64,000 bases of DNA. Origin: an uncultured Spirochaetota bacterium. Its GTDB lineage: Bacteria; Spirochaetota; UBA4802; UBA5550. Under the pieces are notes generated by a model that made no database searches, was not told where the DNA came from, and saw only the letters and a list, made by a program, of their open reading frames with translations. Both the position numbers and the translations under genes were made by a program. The stretch is taken from positions 62,001-126,000 of the forward strand of contig CALMRZ010000038.1 of assembly GCA_937872225.1 (NCBI GenBank). The letters are read 5' to 3'. This document shows, in pieces, positions 54,889-63,901 of the stretch (positions within the stretch are counted from its first letter, which is position 1; every line of letters starts with the position of its first letter).

Positions 54889-54993
54889 GCGGTGACCGGG
54901 TCAGCCAGATTACCCGGCGTCTCCCCGGAGCCGAATTTACCCGGCCCCGGGTTAACAATAATCCGTTCCTCTTTCCCGGTCAAGGAAAAAGCG

Positions 54994-56046
54994 TCACTTG
55001 CCGGACAGGCGCGGAACCACGACAATGTCGACCCTGCGGTTGAGGGCCCGGTTTGCCGGCGTATCATTGGGCACGATAGGGTTATACTCCCCGTATCCGG
55101 CCGCGCTGAAACGGGAAAGGTTGAGCCTCTTTTCCCTGAGTATGTAATTCAGGACCGACAGGGCCCGCTCCGTGGAGAGCTGCCAGTTGTCCCGGAACCT
55201 GCTGGTGCTGATGGGAACGTTGTCCGTATGGCCCTCGACAACGATTTTATACTCGGGAAAATCGTTCAGGATCCCGGAGATCTTCGCAAGGGCCGGCATG
55301 ACCTCTTTCTTCAGGTCGGCCTTCCCAGAATCAAAGGAAATCTTGTCATCGATATTTATGATGAGCCTGTCGTGGAACCGCTTGAGCTTGATGTCGCCTT
55401 TCCTGATTTCATCGGCGAGTTGCCTTTCCAGTTCCTTTGCCTGGTCTTCCATCCGTGAAAGTTCATCCTTCTGCTTCTCGGTAAGCTTCTTGAGGTTCGA
55501 CAGGTCGTTATTCAGCCCGGCAATCTCCTTTTTCAGTTCCGCTATCTTCTTTTCGTATTCATCGCGAAGGTCAGACAGCTCCTTCAGGCTCTTCTGCCGC
55601 TCTTTCACGAGGTCGTCCCGGAGCTTCGCCAGGTCGTCCTCGCAGCGCTTCTGTAGCTTCTGGTTCTCCTCTATGAGATTCTTTTCCCGGTCACCGCCTT
55701 TCTTTTTCAGGAGGTCGGTCATCTCCTCCATTTCCTTTATACGGCTGGCAGAGTTTTTACGCTCAGCCTCCTGTTCCTTGCGGAGGTTCTCCAGTTCCCT
55801 GTTCAGGCCGGCTATTTTATTGTTAAGGTCGCTAATCGTCGATTCAAGGTTCGCCTTGTCATTGCCGTATTGCCGCTTGAGGGAATCCAGCTCAAGCTGC
55901 AGCGCGACATTTTCATTATAGAGCTTGTTATACTGACCGGCCGTGTAGAGGATGGCCCCCTGCGCGCCGTAAGGCATCGCAAGCCAGATGACCGTCACGG
56001 CCGCAATGACCGCTGTTATCGAAACTTGGTGATTCTTTTTTTTCAT
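54994..56046 (-). CDS. Coiled-coil OmpA/MotB-type peptidoglycan-binding protein
   Basis: 350 residues. N-terminal membrane anchor (ITAVIAAVTVIWLAMPYGAQ), a coiled coil over about 35-215 (repeated KLxxLxxEYEKKIAELKKEI heptads), then an OmpA/MotB C-terminal domain: SFDSGKADLKKEVMPALAKI, VVEGHTDNVPISTSRFRDN (core HTDN), LSTERALSVLNY and NRALNRRVDIVVV. It binds peptidoglycan and may link the envelope to an inner-membrane or outer-membrane partner. The lipoprotein upstream is 13 bases away; they likely work together. Confidence 0.9.
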   Translation of the reverse strand: MKKKNHQVSITAVIAAVTVIWLAMPYGAQGAILYTAGQYNKLYNENVALQLELDSLKRQYGNDKANLESTISDLNNKIAGLNRELENLRKEQEAERKNSASRIKEMEEMTDLLKKKGGDREKNLIEENQKLQKRCEDDLAKLRDDLVKERQKSLKELSDLRDEYEKKIAELKKEIAGLNNDLSNLKKLTEKQKDELSRMEDQAKELERQLADEIRKGDIKLKRFHDRLIINIDDKISFDSGKADLKKEVMPALAKISGILNDFPEYKIVVEGHTDNVPISTSRFRDNWQLSTERALSVLNYILREKRLNLSRFSAAGYGEYNPIVPNDTPANRALNRRVDIVVVPRLSGK

Positions 56047-56058
56047 GACTCTGTTTCC

Positions 56059-56733
56059 TTAATTTTTCAGCTTGTCTTCAGCGATTTTCAGCTTCAAGGA
56101 AGCCTCATCCCTGGCGTTCCGTTTTTCCACGAGGATTTCCCGCTGCTTCTCCAGGTACTTGCGGTATTGTTCATCGTACTTGTCGGGATCGGCGGTCTTC
56201 TTCTTGTCCCCTTCGGCAGGCGGGTTCGCCACGAAGCGCTTCACCAAGTATTCCCGGGCTATTCTCGATTTTTCATAATTGAGTTCCGCCACCATGACGG
56301 ACAATTCGGCCTCACCGACCTCCCTCTGGGCCCGGGCAAACTCAAAAGCCGTTTTCGCGTGCTCGAGTTTCGTCTCCTGCGTTTTTATCTCCGCGTCCTT
56401 GACGGCCAGCTGTTTGTTGTTTTCGTCGATACCGGGGAGGTCGTTTTCCAGCTGGTACTGCTTCTTCTTTTCTTCCAGCAGGTTCTTTTCATTTTTCAGG
56501 ATATCGAGCCTTCCCTTTTCGACCTTCACCTTCTGTCCCGCAGCTTCATCCCTGTCCTTCAGGGTCTTTATCTCATGGTTCTTGGCGATAATCGAATTTT
56601 CCAGCTTTTCCAGGACCTTGCTCTGGTCCGCCGTTTTATCGACAAGGTAGTCCGCCGGAACCGGGTCAGGCATGGTAACGCATCCGGCCAGTGCAAGTAA
56701 CATCGCTGATGTCAGTATAACGAATGATCTCAT
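56059..56733 (-). CDS. Coiled-coil lipoprotein
   Basis: 224 residues; signal MRSFVILTSAMLLALAGC with lipidated Cys18, then a long coiled coil (KLENSIIAKNHEIKTLKDRD, KGRLDILKNEKNLLEEKKK) and a charged tail. The ATG at 56733 has AGAGGGAG upstream; a frame to 56781 gives an implausible extension. Probably tethered to the outer membrane by lipid. Paired with the OmpA-like coiled-coil gene downstream, suggesting a trans-envelope complex. Confidence 0.82.
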   Translation of the reverse strand: MRSFVILTSAMLLALAGCVTMPDPVPADYLVDKTADQSKVLEKLENSIIAKNHEIKTLKDRDEAAGQKVKVEKGRLDILKNEKNLLEEKKKQYQLENDLPGIDENNKQLAVKDAEIKTQETKLEHAKTAFEFARAQREVGEAELSVMVAELNYEKSRIAREYLVKRFVANPPAEGDKKKTADPDKYDEQYRKYLEKQREILVEKRNARDEASLKLKIAEDKLKN

Positions 56734-56932
56734 TTCCGTACTCCCTCTTGTATTGATCTTGCTGCACGCATCGAAACACACGCAAATTTTTTTCCTCTGT
56801 CTTTTATATTAGACAGTTTATCAGACAGGGAAGTCATATTTTTTTAAAAAAAATGACAATTTAACATTAATGATTATATTAATTATCCCAAATTTACAGA
56901 ATTTTAGGTATAAGTCAAGAATAATATCGGGT

Positions 56933-56956
56933 AGGCGGGGTCACGTGACCCCGCCT
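56933..56956. repeat. Perfect palindrome repeat, copy 3 (24 bp)
   Basis: Left arm AGGCGGGGTCAC followed by its exact reverse complement, centre between 56944 and 56945. It is the shared core of copies 1 and 2, located between the lipoprotein start and the MFS gene stop. Confidence 0.88.
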
Positions 56957-57011
56957 GAGCTAACGAAAAATCCTCAATCCTCTGTTATCTGCTTAAATAT
57001 CCCCCGCTACT

Positions 57012-58241
57012 TCAATCCTCGGTTATCTGGGGCGGAGGCACCTCTTCCTCCTGCCCCGCAGGTCCCGCGCCTGCCCTGACCCGGGACGCTGAAAAAAAGT
57101 TTACCAGGGCGATACCGGCGCCGATCAAAAAAACATACTGGTATCCCAGGAGGTCCCAGATGAGGCCACCCACCAGGGCGATGGCTATTGAAAACAGGTG
57201 GTCAATGCTTACTCCCATGGTAAGGGTCTGCGGAACATCCTCCGGCTTCACCGCTATCTTCTTTAAATACGTCGCCCGGGCCATCCCCACCGACATCAGG
57301 AGCTGGTCCGCCACGAAACAGGCAAAGGCCACCAGAAGCGCCGCCGTTTCGCCGAACAGCGTTTTCGAAAAGCCGTAGCCCGCGCACACGATGACAAGAA
57401 GCGCCGCCTCGCCCATAAGTATCCTCCTCTCGCCGAGGCGGTCAATGGCCCGGCCCAGGAGGGGATTGAAAAATATGCCGGCAATGCCGCCGACGGTGAG
57501 GAGGGTGGCCACCATTTCCGTCTTCTGGCCGAATATCTTTATCAGGACCCATGGCGCGAAGGTGAGGAAGATCTGCTTCCTCGTGCCATAAAGGATGTTC
57601 AGCCAGTAAAAGAGCCGATACTCCTTCCTCATCGTGAATTTCGTCCTCGCGGGATGGGAAGTCCCCGGCTTCATGAGGAACAGCAGGGCCGAGGCGATCA
57701 AAAAGCCGAGGGACGCGATAACGAATGAAACCGTGAAATTGAAATGAAGGTATTTGAATCCGACAAAGATAAGGAAGCTGCCCGCGATGGCGGCGACGTT
57801 CATCGTCCCCGTCAGCTGGCCGAGGCGCTTGCCGATGTTGCCCTCCCTGGCGAAATCCATGCCGAGGCTCTGGTTGAGGGGCAGGTAGATATGCTGCCCC
57901 ATGCTGTAAACAAGGAGCCAGACCAGCATGACCGAATACGTCGGGGACAGCAGGCCTATCAGGGCCACCCCGGCCGCGGCGAGAAAATTGGCGAAGGCCG
58001 CGAGTCGCCTCGCGCTCATGAAAAAGAAAAGAGCAGAGAAGAAGACGACAAGGAACCCGGGCATCTCCCGGGGAAGCTCCAGCATACCGCGCTGGTTGTT
58101 GGTGATGTGGAATATCTCGTTGAGGTAATTGTTGAACACCGAGTTGATGGCGCTCTGCGAGAAGCCGATAAGGGCTATCGCCATGATGAACAGGATAAAA
58201 TCCCTCGGCAGGCCCGCTATCTTTCTGTGTAAAGCAACCAT
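57012..58241 (-). CDS. Major facilitator superfamily transporter
   Basis: 409 residues, 12 predicted membrane helices. The N-terminal half has FNNYLNEIFHITNNQRGMLEL and VFFSALFFFMSARRLAAFA; the loop motif GRAIDRLGERRILMGEAALL is MFS motif A-like. The substrate is not evident. It is oriented toward the palindrome at 56933-56956. Confidence 0.88.
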   Translation of the reverse strand: MVALHRKIAGLPRDFILFIMAIALIGFSQSAINSVFNNYLNEIFHITNNQRGMLELPREMPGFLVVFFSALFFFMSARRLAAFANFLAAAGVALIGLLSPTYSVMLVWLLVYSMGQHIYLPLNQSLGMDFAREGNIGKRLGQLTGTMNVAAIAGSFLIFVGFKYLHFNFTVSFVIASLGFLIASALLFLMKPGTSHPARTKFTMRKEYRLFYWLNILYGTRKQIFLTFAPWVLIKIFGQKTEMVATLLTVGGIAGIFFNPLLGRAIDRLGERRILMGEAALLVIVCAGYGFSKTLFGETAALLVAFACFVADQLLMSVGMARATYLKKIAVKPEDVPQTLTMGVSIDHLFSIAIALVGGLIWDLLGYQYVFLIGAGIALVNFFSASRVRAGAGPAGQEEEVPPPQITED

Positions 58242-58322
58242 CGGCAGTCATCCTTGCATAAACCGAGATTGCCGATCTTTCCAGAAACCGGAACGTTTAG
58301 TCAAGAAATTTTCGCCGCCCCG

Positions 58323-58748
58323 TCAGTGGAATATCGTGTAGGCGATCCTGCTTATCGTGGCCAGCAGGTCATAGGCGGTCACGTCCTTCACTTCGCGGCT
58401 TCCCTCGTCGACCTGCCTGATATACTTGTGCATGTTCGCCAGCTCGTTTTTATCGAGCCAGAAGGAACCGCATGTCGGGCACCGGTCGATGACGATGTCC
58501 GAATAATCAAGAAAATGGATCTTGAGCATCACCGAATCGGGGCATTCACGGCACTTGATGATGGGACGCCGGTCATCGTCCGGAAGCGTATTGAACGAAC
58601 AGAGCTCGACGTCTCCGCCGCTCTCCTTCAGGAGATTATTGAGCTGGTGTTTATGGAGCCACATGCCGCCGCAGCTCCTGCATACCAGGATATCCTCCCC
58701 CTCCCTGTTTTCCCTGACCATCGTTTTCTTGCAACGGGGACATATCAT
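58323..58748 (-). CDS. Protein with two zinc-ribbon (TFIIB-type) motifs
   Basis: 141 residues. Two similar zinc-ribbon units: MICPRCKKTM with CRSCGGMWLHKHQLNNLL, and KCRECPDSV with CPTCGSFWLDKNELANM. Each resembles the zf-TFIIB family often seen in small bacterial proteins of unclear role. The ATG at 58748 has GGGAGG 7 bases upstream; the frame to 58766 is less supported. Its C-terminus is unusual (TISRIAYTIFH). Confidence 0.85.
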   Translation of the reverse strand: MICPRCKKTMVRENREGEDILVCRSCGGMWLHKHQLNNLLKESGGDVELCSFNTLPDDDRRPIIKCRECPDSVMLKIHFLDYSDIVIDRCPTCGSFWLDKNELANMHKYIRQVDEGSREVKDVTAYDLLATISRIAYTIFH

Positions 58749-59079
58749 AGAAGCCTCCCTTACCACCTTTCAATATAATCTGAATAACATCACAACGTCA
58801 AGCCAGTTTGTTTTTTTGATAATACCGCGCAGACCTCACCCCGCACCAGGCGGGCCCTCGCCCTCGCCTGGGACTGCTGATTTACCATGCTTATCCCGGG
58901 CTTCCCCCGCTCCCTTCGGGAGAGGGGGACTGCGGCGGCGCGGACATGAAAGCCAACCATACTCGGAAGCCGGAGCGAGCGTTAATTTTCAGAAAATCCC
59001 ACAAAACCATGTAAATTATTGGGACGATTATTTCGACAATATAAGTGGCTATATCTAGTATGTTGCGATTGACCGCCTT
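58749..59079. other. Intergenic region upstream of the potassium channel
   Basis: About 330 bp without a gene. It includes CTCCC-TTCG-GGAG (58911-58923), a short hairpin within a GC-rich stretch. Confidence 0.4.
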
Positions 59080-60447
59080 ATGTTAAAACTGAAACTTATT
59101 AACCTGTTCACAAACGTTAAAAATATGACGGGTAATGCGATACCCGGGGCAATCTCCTCGATGAAAAGGAAACTGTCCGATCTTGCAGTTTTCCAGAGCA
59201 AAACCCTGAGGTTTGTTGTCATGAAGGTCACCCGCAACTTTTTTTTCAAGCTGTTCCTGGTGGCTTTCATTTTTCTGTCCGTGCTGTCGGTGGCGGTATA
59301 TTACTTTGAAAGCAGATATGTTTTCTACAAAAACATAAACGGCCGTATGGTCGAGGACGAGGGCAGTTCAAGCAACATCCGTACCCTGAAAGACGCCGTC
59401 TGGTGGGCCTTCGTCACCTCCACCACGGTCGGATACGGCGATTACTACCCGAAATCCAACGCGGGCCGTCTCACGGGCATCCTGCTGATGTTCTTCGGCG
59501 TCTCCCTCGTCGGCGTCGTCACCGGTAATATCGCGTCAGCCCTGGTGGAGCAACAGCTAAAGGAGGGTCGCGGATTGAAAGAACTGAACCTTAAAAATCA
59601 TTTCATCATATGCGGATGGAAGCGGGACATGGCCAGCGTCCTGAGCAGCATCATGGAAAAGAACAGGGAGTTCCTTCCGTCGGAATACGTGCTGATCAGC
59701 ACCGCGGCCCCTGAAGAGATTGAGAACCTCAAATCCGACAGCAGGTTTTCCCATATCAACTTCATCCGCGGCGACTACATCGACGAGCGGGTCCTGAGCA
59801 GGGCCAACCTCAGGCAGGCGGCCCGGGTCATCGTCCTTGCCGACCGGCTGGTGCAGGGATCGGTGCAGGAAGTGGACTCGCGCACCGTCATGACCATCAT
59901 CACCATCAAGTCCATTTCAAAGACGATATACACCTGCGCCGAGATCCTTGACGAAAAGTTCGAGCGCTACCTGAGGTTCTCAAACTGCGACGAGATCATC
60001 CTTTCATCGGAATTCAACCGGTCCATCATAGCCAACGCCTCGGCCGGCAGCGGCATATCCCAGGTCATCAGCGAGCTCCTCAACGTGAACGCGGATGTCT
60101 CCATCGGGACCCAGGAGATACCGGGAAAATTCATCGGCAGGACCTACGGCGAACTATTTGACTATTACATGGGAAGGAACAGGACCGTTTTGATCGGCAT
60201 CCTCGAGAACACGGGGAACTTTTTCACCCGCAAGAACGAGGCCATCCGGGACGCCCAGAAGACCCCCGACATATCCAAGCTCGTGGACAACCTGAAAGTG
60301 GTAAAGCAGCTCATGGCGAACCTGCCCGTCATCAATCCCGCGACCGATTACCGGATCAACCGATACAGCAGGGCCATCGTCATCGCGGGTAGAAAGCAGG
60401 GGCCCGCACAACTACCGGAAAAAGGTGCCGAACATGCCGTTGTTTAA
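59080..60447 (+). CDS. Two-helix potassium channel with RCK/TrkA-N domain
   Basis: 455 residues. Membrane helix 1 at about 54-76, pore loop with selectivity filter TVGYG (116-120), helix 2 at about 131-155, then a cytoplasmic RCK domain from about 166 (FIICGWKRDMASVLSSIM, then IRGDYIDERVLSRANLRQA). The normal nucleotide-binding glycine motif is replaced by CGWKRDMA, so the ligand may differ. The next gene encodes a separate cyclic-nucleotide-binding protein, suggesting a split ligand-gated channel. Confidence 0.93.
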   Translation: MLKLKLINLFTNVKNMTGNAIPGAISSMKRKLSDLAVFQSKTLRFVVMKVTRNFFFKLFLVAFIFLSVLSVAVYYFESRYVFYKNINGRMVEDEGSSSNIRTLKDAVWWAFVTSTTVGYGDYYPKSNAGRLTGILLMFFGVSLVGVVTGNIASALVEQQLKEGRGLKELNLKNHFIICGWKRDMASVLSSIMEKNREFLPSEYVLISTAAPEEIENLKSDSRFSHINFIRGDYIDERVLSRANLRQAARVIVLADRLVQGSVQEVDSRTVMTIITIKSISKTIYTCAEILDEKFERYLRFSNCDEIILSSEFNRSIIANASAGSGISQVISELLNVNADVSIGTQEIPGKFIGRTYGELFDYYMGRNRTVLIGILENTGNFFTRKNEAIRDAQKTPDISKLVDNLKVVKQLMANLPVINPATDYRINRYSRAIVIAGRKQGPAQLPEKGAEHAVV

Positions 60448-60970
60448 AAAAACAAAGGGACTCCCCGAAGGGGACGACATCATCCTGAACAAGCTGAAGG
60501 AGGTTTCCTTCTTCTCCATGTTCGAGAACGACGCTGAGGTGCTCGGGAAAATCGCCAGCATTTGCGCACGCCGCCAGTACCGGAAGGGAAAGATGATCAT
60601 CCGCGAGGGAGACTTCGGGGACGAGCTTTTCATCATCCTGAACGGCGAAATCGACATCATCAAGAACACCCTCCAGAACGAGAGCTACACGGTGACCACC
60701 CTGAGCGCAGACCTGGGCAGCATCAACGTCGGCGAGATCGCCCTCATCGACAACGACCGGCGCTCGGCCTCGGTCGTCGCCCAGACCGACTGCGAGTGCC
60801 TGGTCATCAACCGTGACGACTTCATCAGGTTCGGCGACGAGAACCCGACGGCCGGCCTGGCCATAACCCGGGCCATAGCCAGCCAGCTCTGCGCCTACCT
60901 GCGCAAATCGAACAGCGACATCATCACCCTCTTCTCCGCCCTGGTGGAGGAGATCTCGGCAACCCAGTAG
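60434..60970 (+). CDS. Cyclic nucleotide-binding domain protein
   Basis: 178 residues, mostly one cNMP-binding domain: FFSMFENDAEVLGKIASICA, IREGDFGDELFIILNGEIDI and the phosphate-binding-cassette-like NVGEIALIDNDRRSASVVAQ, retaining the Glu and Arg that contact the phosphate. No DNA-binding domain follows, unlike CRP. It overlaps the channel gene by 14 bases and is followed by a small unknown gene 6 bases later. It probably regulates the channel. Confidence 0.88.
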   Translation: MPLFKKTKGLPEGDDIILNKLKEVSFFSMFENDAEVLGKIASICARRQYRKGKMIIREGDFGDELFIILNGEIDIIKNTLQNESYTVTTLSADLGSINVGEIALIDNDRRSASVVAQTDCECLVINRDDFIRFGDENPTAGLAITRAIASQLCAYLRKSNSDIITLFSALVEEISATQ

Positions 60971-60976
60971 GTCATC

Positions 60977-61303
60977 ATGGAACTGAAACTCGTGAAAATG
61001 TACCGGCACGGCGAAGACGACTCGATGGCGCACCTGTCGATTGAAGCCTCCTACGGTTACGGCGGGAAGATGTGCAGCGACATCATCCAGATCAACTACA
61101 ACGGGAAAAAACGCGAGGCCTTCATCGCCGCCAGGGTGCTGAACCCCGGCGCAGGCGCGGTCATTGAACGGATGATTGAAGCCATAACCACCGTCGACTA
61201 TGCCGCGCCGAAAGTGAAAAACCCTCCCCTCCTGATGCTGGAGGTCCTGGCCGAGCGGCTGAACCTCCGGTACGACAGCGATGAAGCGGCGCGGGCCCTG
61301 TAG
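60977..61303 (+). CDS. Small protein of unknown function
   Basis: 108 residues, MELKLVKMYRHGEDDSMAHL..., a mixed alpha/beta domain with no membrane segment and no recognised family. Six bases after the cNMP-binding gene, so in the channel transcript; it may be an accessory regulator. Confidence 0.7.
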   Translation: MELKLVKMYRHGEDDSMAHLSIEASYGYGGKMCSDIIQINYNGKKREAFIAARVLNPGAGAVIERMIEAITTVDYAAPKVKNPPLLMLEVLAERLNLRYDSDEAARAL

Positions 61304-61320
61304 GCCCTGCCGCTCACCCT

Positions 61321-62622
61321 TCACTCCAGCGACTTCCCGGTGATCACGAAATAGGCGATCGGCACCGACTCATTGCCCACGTCGCCGCCCGCGCCGGGAG
61401 CGGCAACGGAATCGCCCACCAGGAACAGGTTCGAGAACCCCGGCACCGCCGTTCCGGGCCGCCGGTGTTCGGTCTGGCCGGTGTTGATCTGCGCCCCGTC
61501 AACCATCTTCAGGGATGTTTCCCTCTTCCAGAGGATATGGTCCTCTATGTTGGGAAAATACTTCTTGATGGCCTGCCAGAGCTCCTCCTTGCGCTGCATG
61601 CGCAGGTTGGTGTCCCGCACGTCCTCCATCGTCGTCGGGTAGAACATGGTGAGGAGCTGGCCCCCTTCCGGCGCGATTCCCTCCGCGAGGTTCGACGTGA
61701 TCATGCCGTAGGTCATCGGGCTGTAGGTGTACAGGAGACCGTCGCAGTCCCCCACCCTCTTTTTCAGCGCGAGGTCGAAAAATATCCCCGATGTCGGGAC
61801 AAGGTTCTTGCACAGCTTCACGTATTCCTGGTCGAACCTGTCCTCCGGCAGGATACCGAAGATATCCTGCACCGGCAGGTTCAGCACGACGCGGTCGGCG
61901 CCGTATTGTTTCCGTCCCACGGCAACGCCGGCGGCCTTCCCTTTCCCCAGCAGAACCGAATCCACCTTTGCGCCGTAATGGATAACCCCCTTTTTCTCTA
62001 TCTCGCCGATGAGGGACCGGTACACCGGCTTCCATCCTCCCGACAGGTACTCCGCAGAGTGGCCCGTGGTGAAGACCTTATGCAGATTCCGGAACATCTC
62101 CCCCGCCGAGGTCTTTTCCATGAAGGGGCACACCATGACGGAGGCGCTGATGAGCTCGAGGTAGCGCCGGACGCCGCCGGTGATCCTGTTCAGGTTCAGC
62201 CAGTCGCGGAGGGACACGTCCATCAGGCCCTCGTTCAGGGCGCCCTTCTTTATTTTCAGGAGCAGTCCGATAAGCTGTATCCTCTCGAAGAAGGAGAACA
62301 TGTCGCTCTTGAAAATGCCGCCCGTGCTGGTGGGGAAGAGCGCCTTCTTCCCGTTCTGGTCTATGACGTAGGACGGGCCGAGCTTCCGGAAGGAAACCTC
62401 CGAGCCGATCCTTTTCATTATTTTGGCCAGGGCGCTTTCCGGGCCGAAGCGCGTGAGGTGGACGCCGTAGTCCACCACGTATCCGCCGTATTCGTACAGG
62501 AAGGCCCTCCCTCCGGGATGGCTGTTTTTCTCGAAGACCTCCACCTCTTCGCCTTCATGGGCGAGGAGCGCCCCCAGGAGAAGGCCATTGATCCCGGCGC
62601 CGACGATAATCGTACCGCCCAT
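61321..62622 (-). CDS. FAD-dependent phytoene desaturase/amine-oxidase-like oxidoreductase
   Basis: 433 residues. FAD/NAD-binding motif TIIVGAGINGLLLGALLAHE with GGRAFLYEYGGYVVDYGVHL downstream, typical of the phytoene desaturase/carotenoid isomerase superfamily, and the C-terminal NLFLVGDSVAAPGAGGDVGN. Its substrate is unknown; no carotenoid genes are nearby. Its ATG at 62622 overlaps the stop of the adjoining membrane protein. Confidence 0.88.
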   Translation of the reverse strand: MGGTIIVGAGINGLLLGALLAHEGEEVEVFEKNSHPGGRAFLYEYGGYVVDYGVHLTRFGPESALAKIMKRIGSEVSFRKLGPSYVIDQNGKKALFPTSTGGIFKSDMFSFFERIQLIGLLLKIKKGALNEGLMDVSLRDWLNLNRITGGVRRYLELISASVMVCPFMEKTSAGEMFRNLHKVFTTGHSAEYLSGGWKPVYRSLIGEIEKKGVIHYGAKVDSVLLGKGKAAGVAVGRKQYGADRVVLNLPVQDIFGILPEDRFDQEYVKLCKNLVPTSGIFFDLALKKRVGDCDGLLYTYSPMTYGMITSNLAEGIAPEGGQLLTMFYPTTMEDVRDTNLRMQRKEELWQAIKKYFPNIEDHILWKRETSLKMVDGAQINTGQTEHRRPGTAVPGFSNLFLVGDSVAAPGAGGDVGNESVPIAYFVITGKSLE

Positions 62623-63071
62623 CAGACCCGCTCCCTGCTGACCCGCCGGTAGAGCACAAGCATCAGTATACCCAGGGGCAGGTCAGTAAAAAATATGATC
62701 AGGTTTGCCAGGGTGTTCCACCCGGAACCGATGCCGGCAAAACCGGCAATAAAAAAAATGAGACCGAAGAGGGATGATGTGAACTTCGCCGTCACCAGGG
62801 GTATGGCCATTCGGTAATTGTTCTTAACATCTTTATATATCATGCATGATAATACCGTGATGGTGGCCATCATGGACACCGTGAGGGAAAGCCAGAACCT
62901 GCCCGAATCGGACGCCATGGGCAGCGACGGGAAAAAGGCCAGGGAGGCTGCGTTCATCACCGCGAACATCGGACCAGGAAGAAAAATAAACACCAGCACA
63001 GCGCCAAAGAAGGTCACGGCATAGGCCAGGCCCGCGTACTTCATGATCCTTTCGTTTTTTGTCAGTTCCAT
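62622..63071 (-). CDS. Four-helix membrane protein of unknown function
   Basis: 149 residues from the ATG at 63071 (MELTKNERIMKYAG), with four hydrophobic segments (AVTFFGAVLVFIFLPG, FWLSLTVSMMATITVLSCM, SSLFGLIFFIAGFAGIG, NLIIFFTDLPLGILMLVLY). GGAG precedes the ATG; upstream codons to 63170 are unlikely. It overlaps the oxidoreductase start, so the two are co-transcribed and may cooperate at the membrane. Confidence 0.75.
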   Translation of the reverse strand: MELTKNERIMKYAGLAYAVTFFGAVLVFIFLPGPMFAVMNAASLAFFPSLPMASDSGRFWLSLTVSMMATITVLSCMIYKDVKNNYRMAIPLVTAKFTSSLFGLIFFIAGFAGIGSGWNTLANLIIFFTDLPLGILMLVLYRRVSRERV

Positions 63072-63223
63072 CTGGTTCTCCGTTCGGGTCAAGGGAATGG
63101 GGCGACGTGATAACGACTGTATTCTAATACATGAAAAATACCGATTTGTCAACAAACTATTTGACATCATGTGCCATGCAATCTACAAGGGCATACGGTT
63201 CGGGGCATAAACCGCAGGCAATC

Positions 63224-63901
63224 ATGAAACAGAAGAAAATCATCATTATCGCCGACTCGGTTTCCATGCCGCGCCACGGCGTGGCGTACGAGGAAACGTG
63301 GATACACATGCTGAAGCGCGAGTTCCCGGCCTATGATATCATGGACCGTACCGCCCGCGGAAGCACCTCCACCCGCCTGGTCACCGAGGGGGGCGGCGGC
63401 GCCGACCTGCTGGAATCCTACATGCCTGACATTGTCATACTCCAGATTGGCATGGCCGAAGCGGCGCCGCGCCTCTTTGACAAGCGCGGCCTTGAGTATG
63501 CCCTTGTCAGCAGGTACATGCCGCCGCGCCTCAGGCAGCGGTATATCGAATACATTAAAAAAAGACGGGTCAGGAGCCCTGAGATAACCGATGTCGCCCC
63601 GGAGCAGTTCAGGAAAAATATAACGGCATTTTTTGAGCGTGCAAAAATGATATCCGCCCGGATAATCCTTATACCCATCCTCCCCACCACGGACGAATAC
63701 GCGAGGAAGAGCCCCCATGCTCCCAAAAACGTGGAACGCTATAACGCGATATACCGCGAAACGGCGGCCCTCTTTGAAAACGTCACCATCGTGGACCCCT
63801 TCCGCCCCGGGATCGATATCAATGCCATATCAATAGACGAGCTCCATATCAATCCCGAAGGGTCAAAATTGGTTTTCAATGCCCTCAAGCCGTTGCTCTG
63901 A
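63224..63901 (+). CDS. SGNH/GDSL-like hydrolase
   Basis: 225 residues. Block I is IIADSVSMPRHGVAYEETW with Ser12, and block V DELHINPEGSKLVF supplies the catalytic Asp and His. DIVILQIGMAEAAPR replaces the usual GxND block III with GMAEA, losing the block III Asn. No signal peptide from the chosen ATG at 63224. Family activities are esterase, lipase or carbohydrate-modifying. Reaction unknown. The remaining 63902-64000 contains no gene. Confidence 0.8.
   Translation: MKQKKIIIIADSVSMPRHGVAYEETWIHMLKREFPAYDIMDRTARGSTSTRLVTEGGGGADLLESYMPDIVILQIGMAEAAPRLFDKRGLEYALVSRYMPPRLRQRYIEYIKKRRVRSPEITDVAPEQFRKNITAFFERAKMISARIILIPILPTTDEYARKSPHAPKNVERYNAIYRETAALFENVTIVDPFRPGIDINAISIDELHINPEGSKLVFNALKPLL

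Noticed and set aside
61465-62652. 395-codon frame antisense to the FAD oxidoreductase
   Set aside because: Shadow of a well-supported gene; composition is histidine/valine/leucine rich with no domain.
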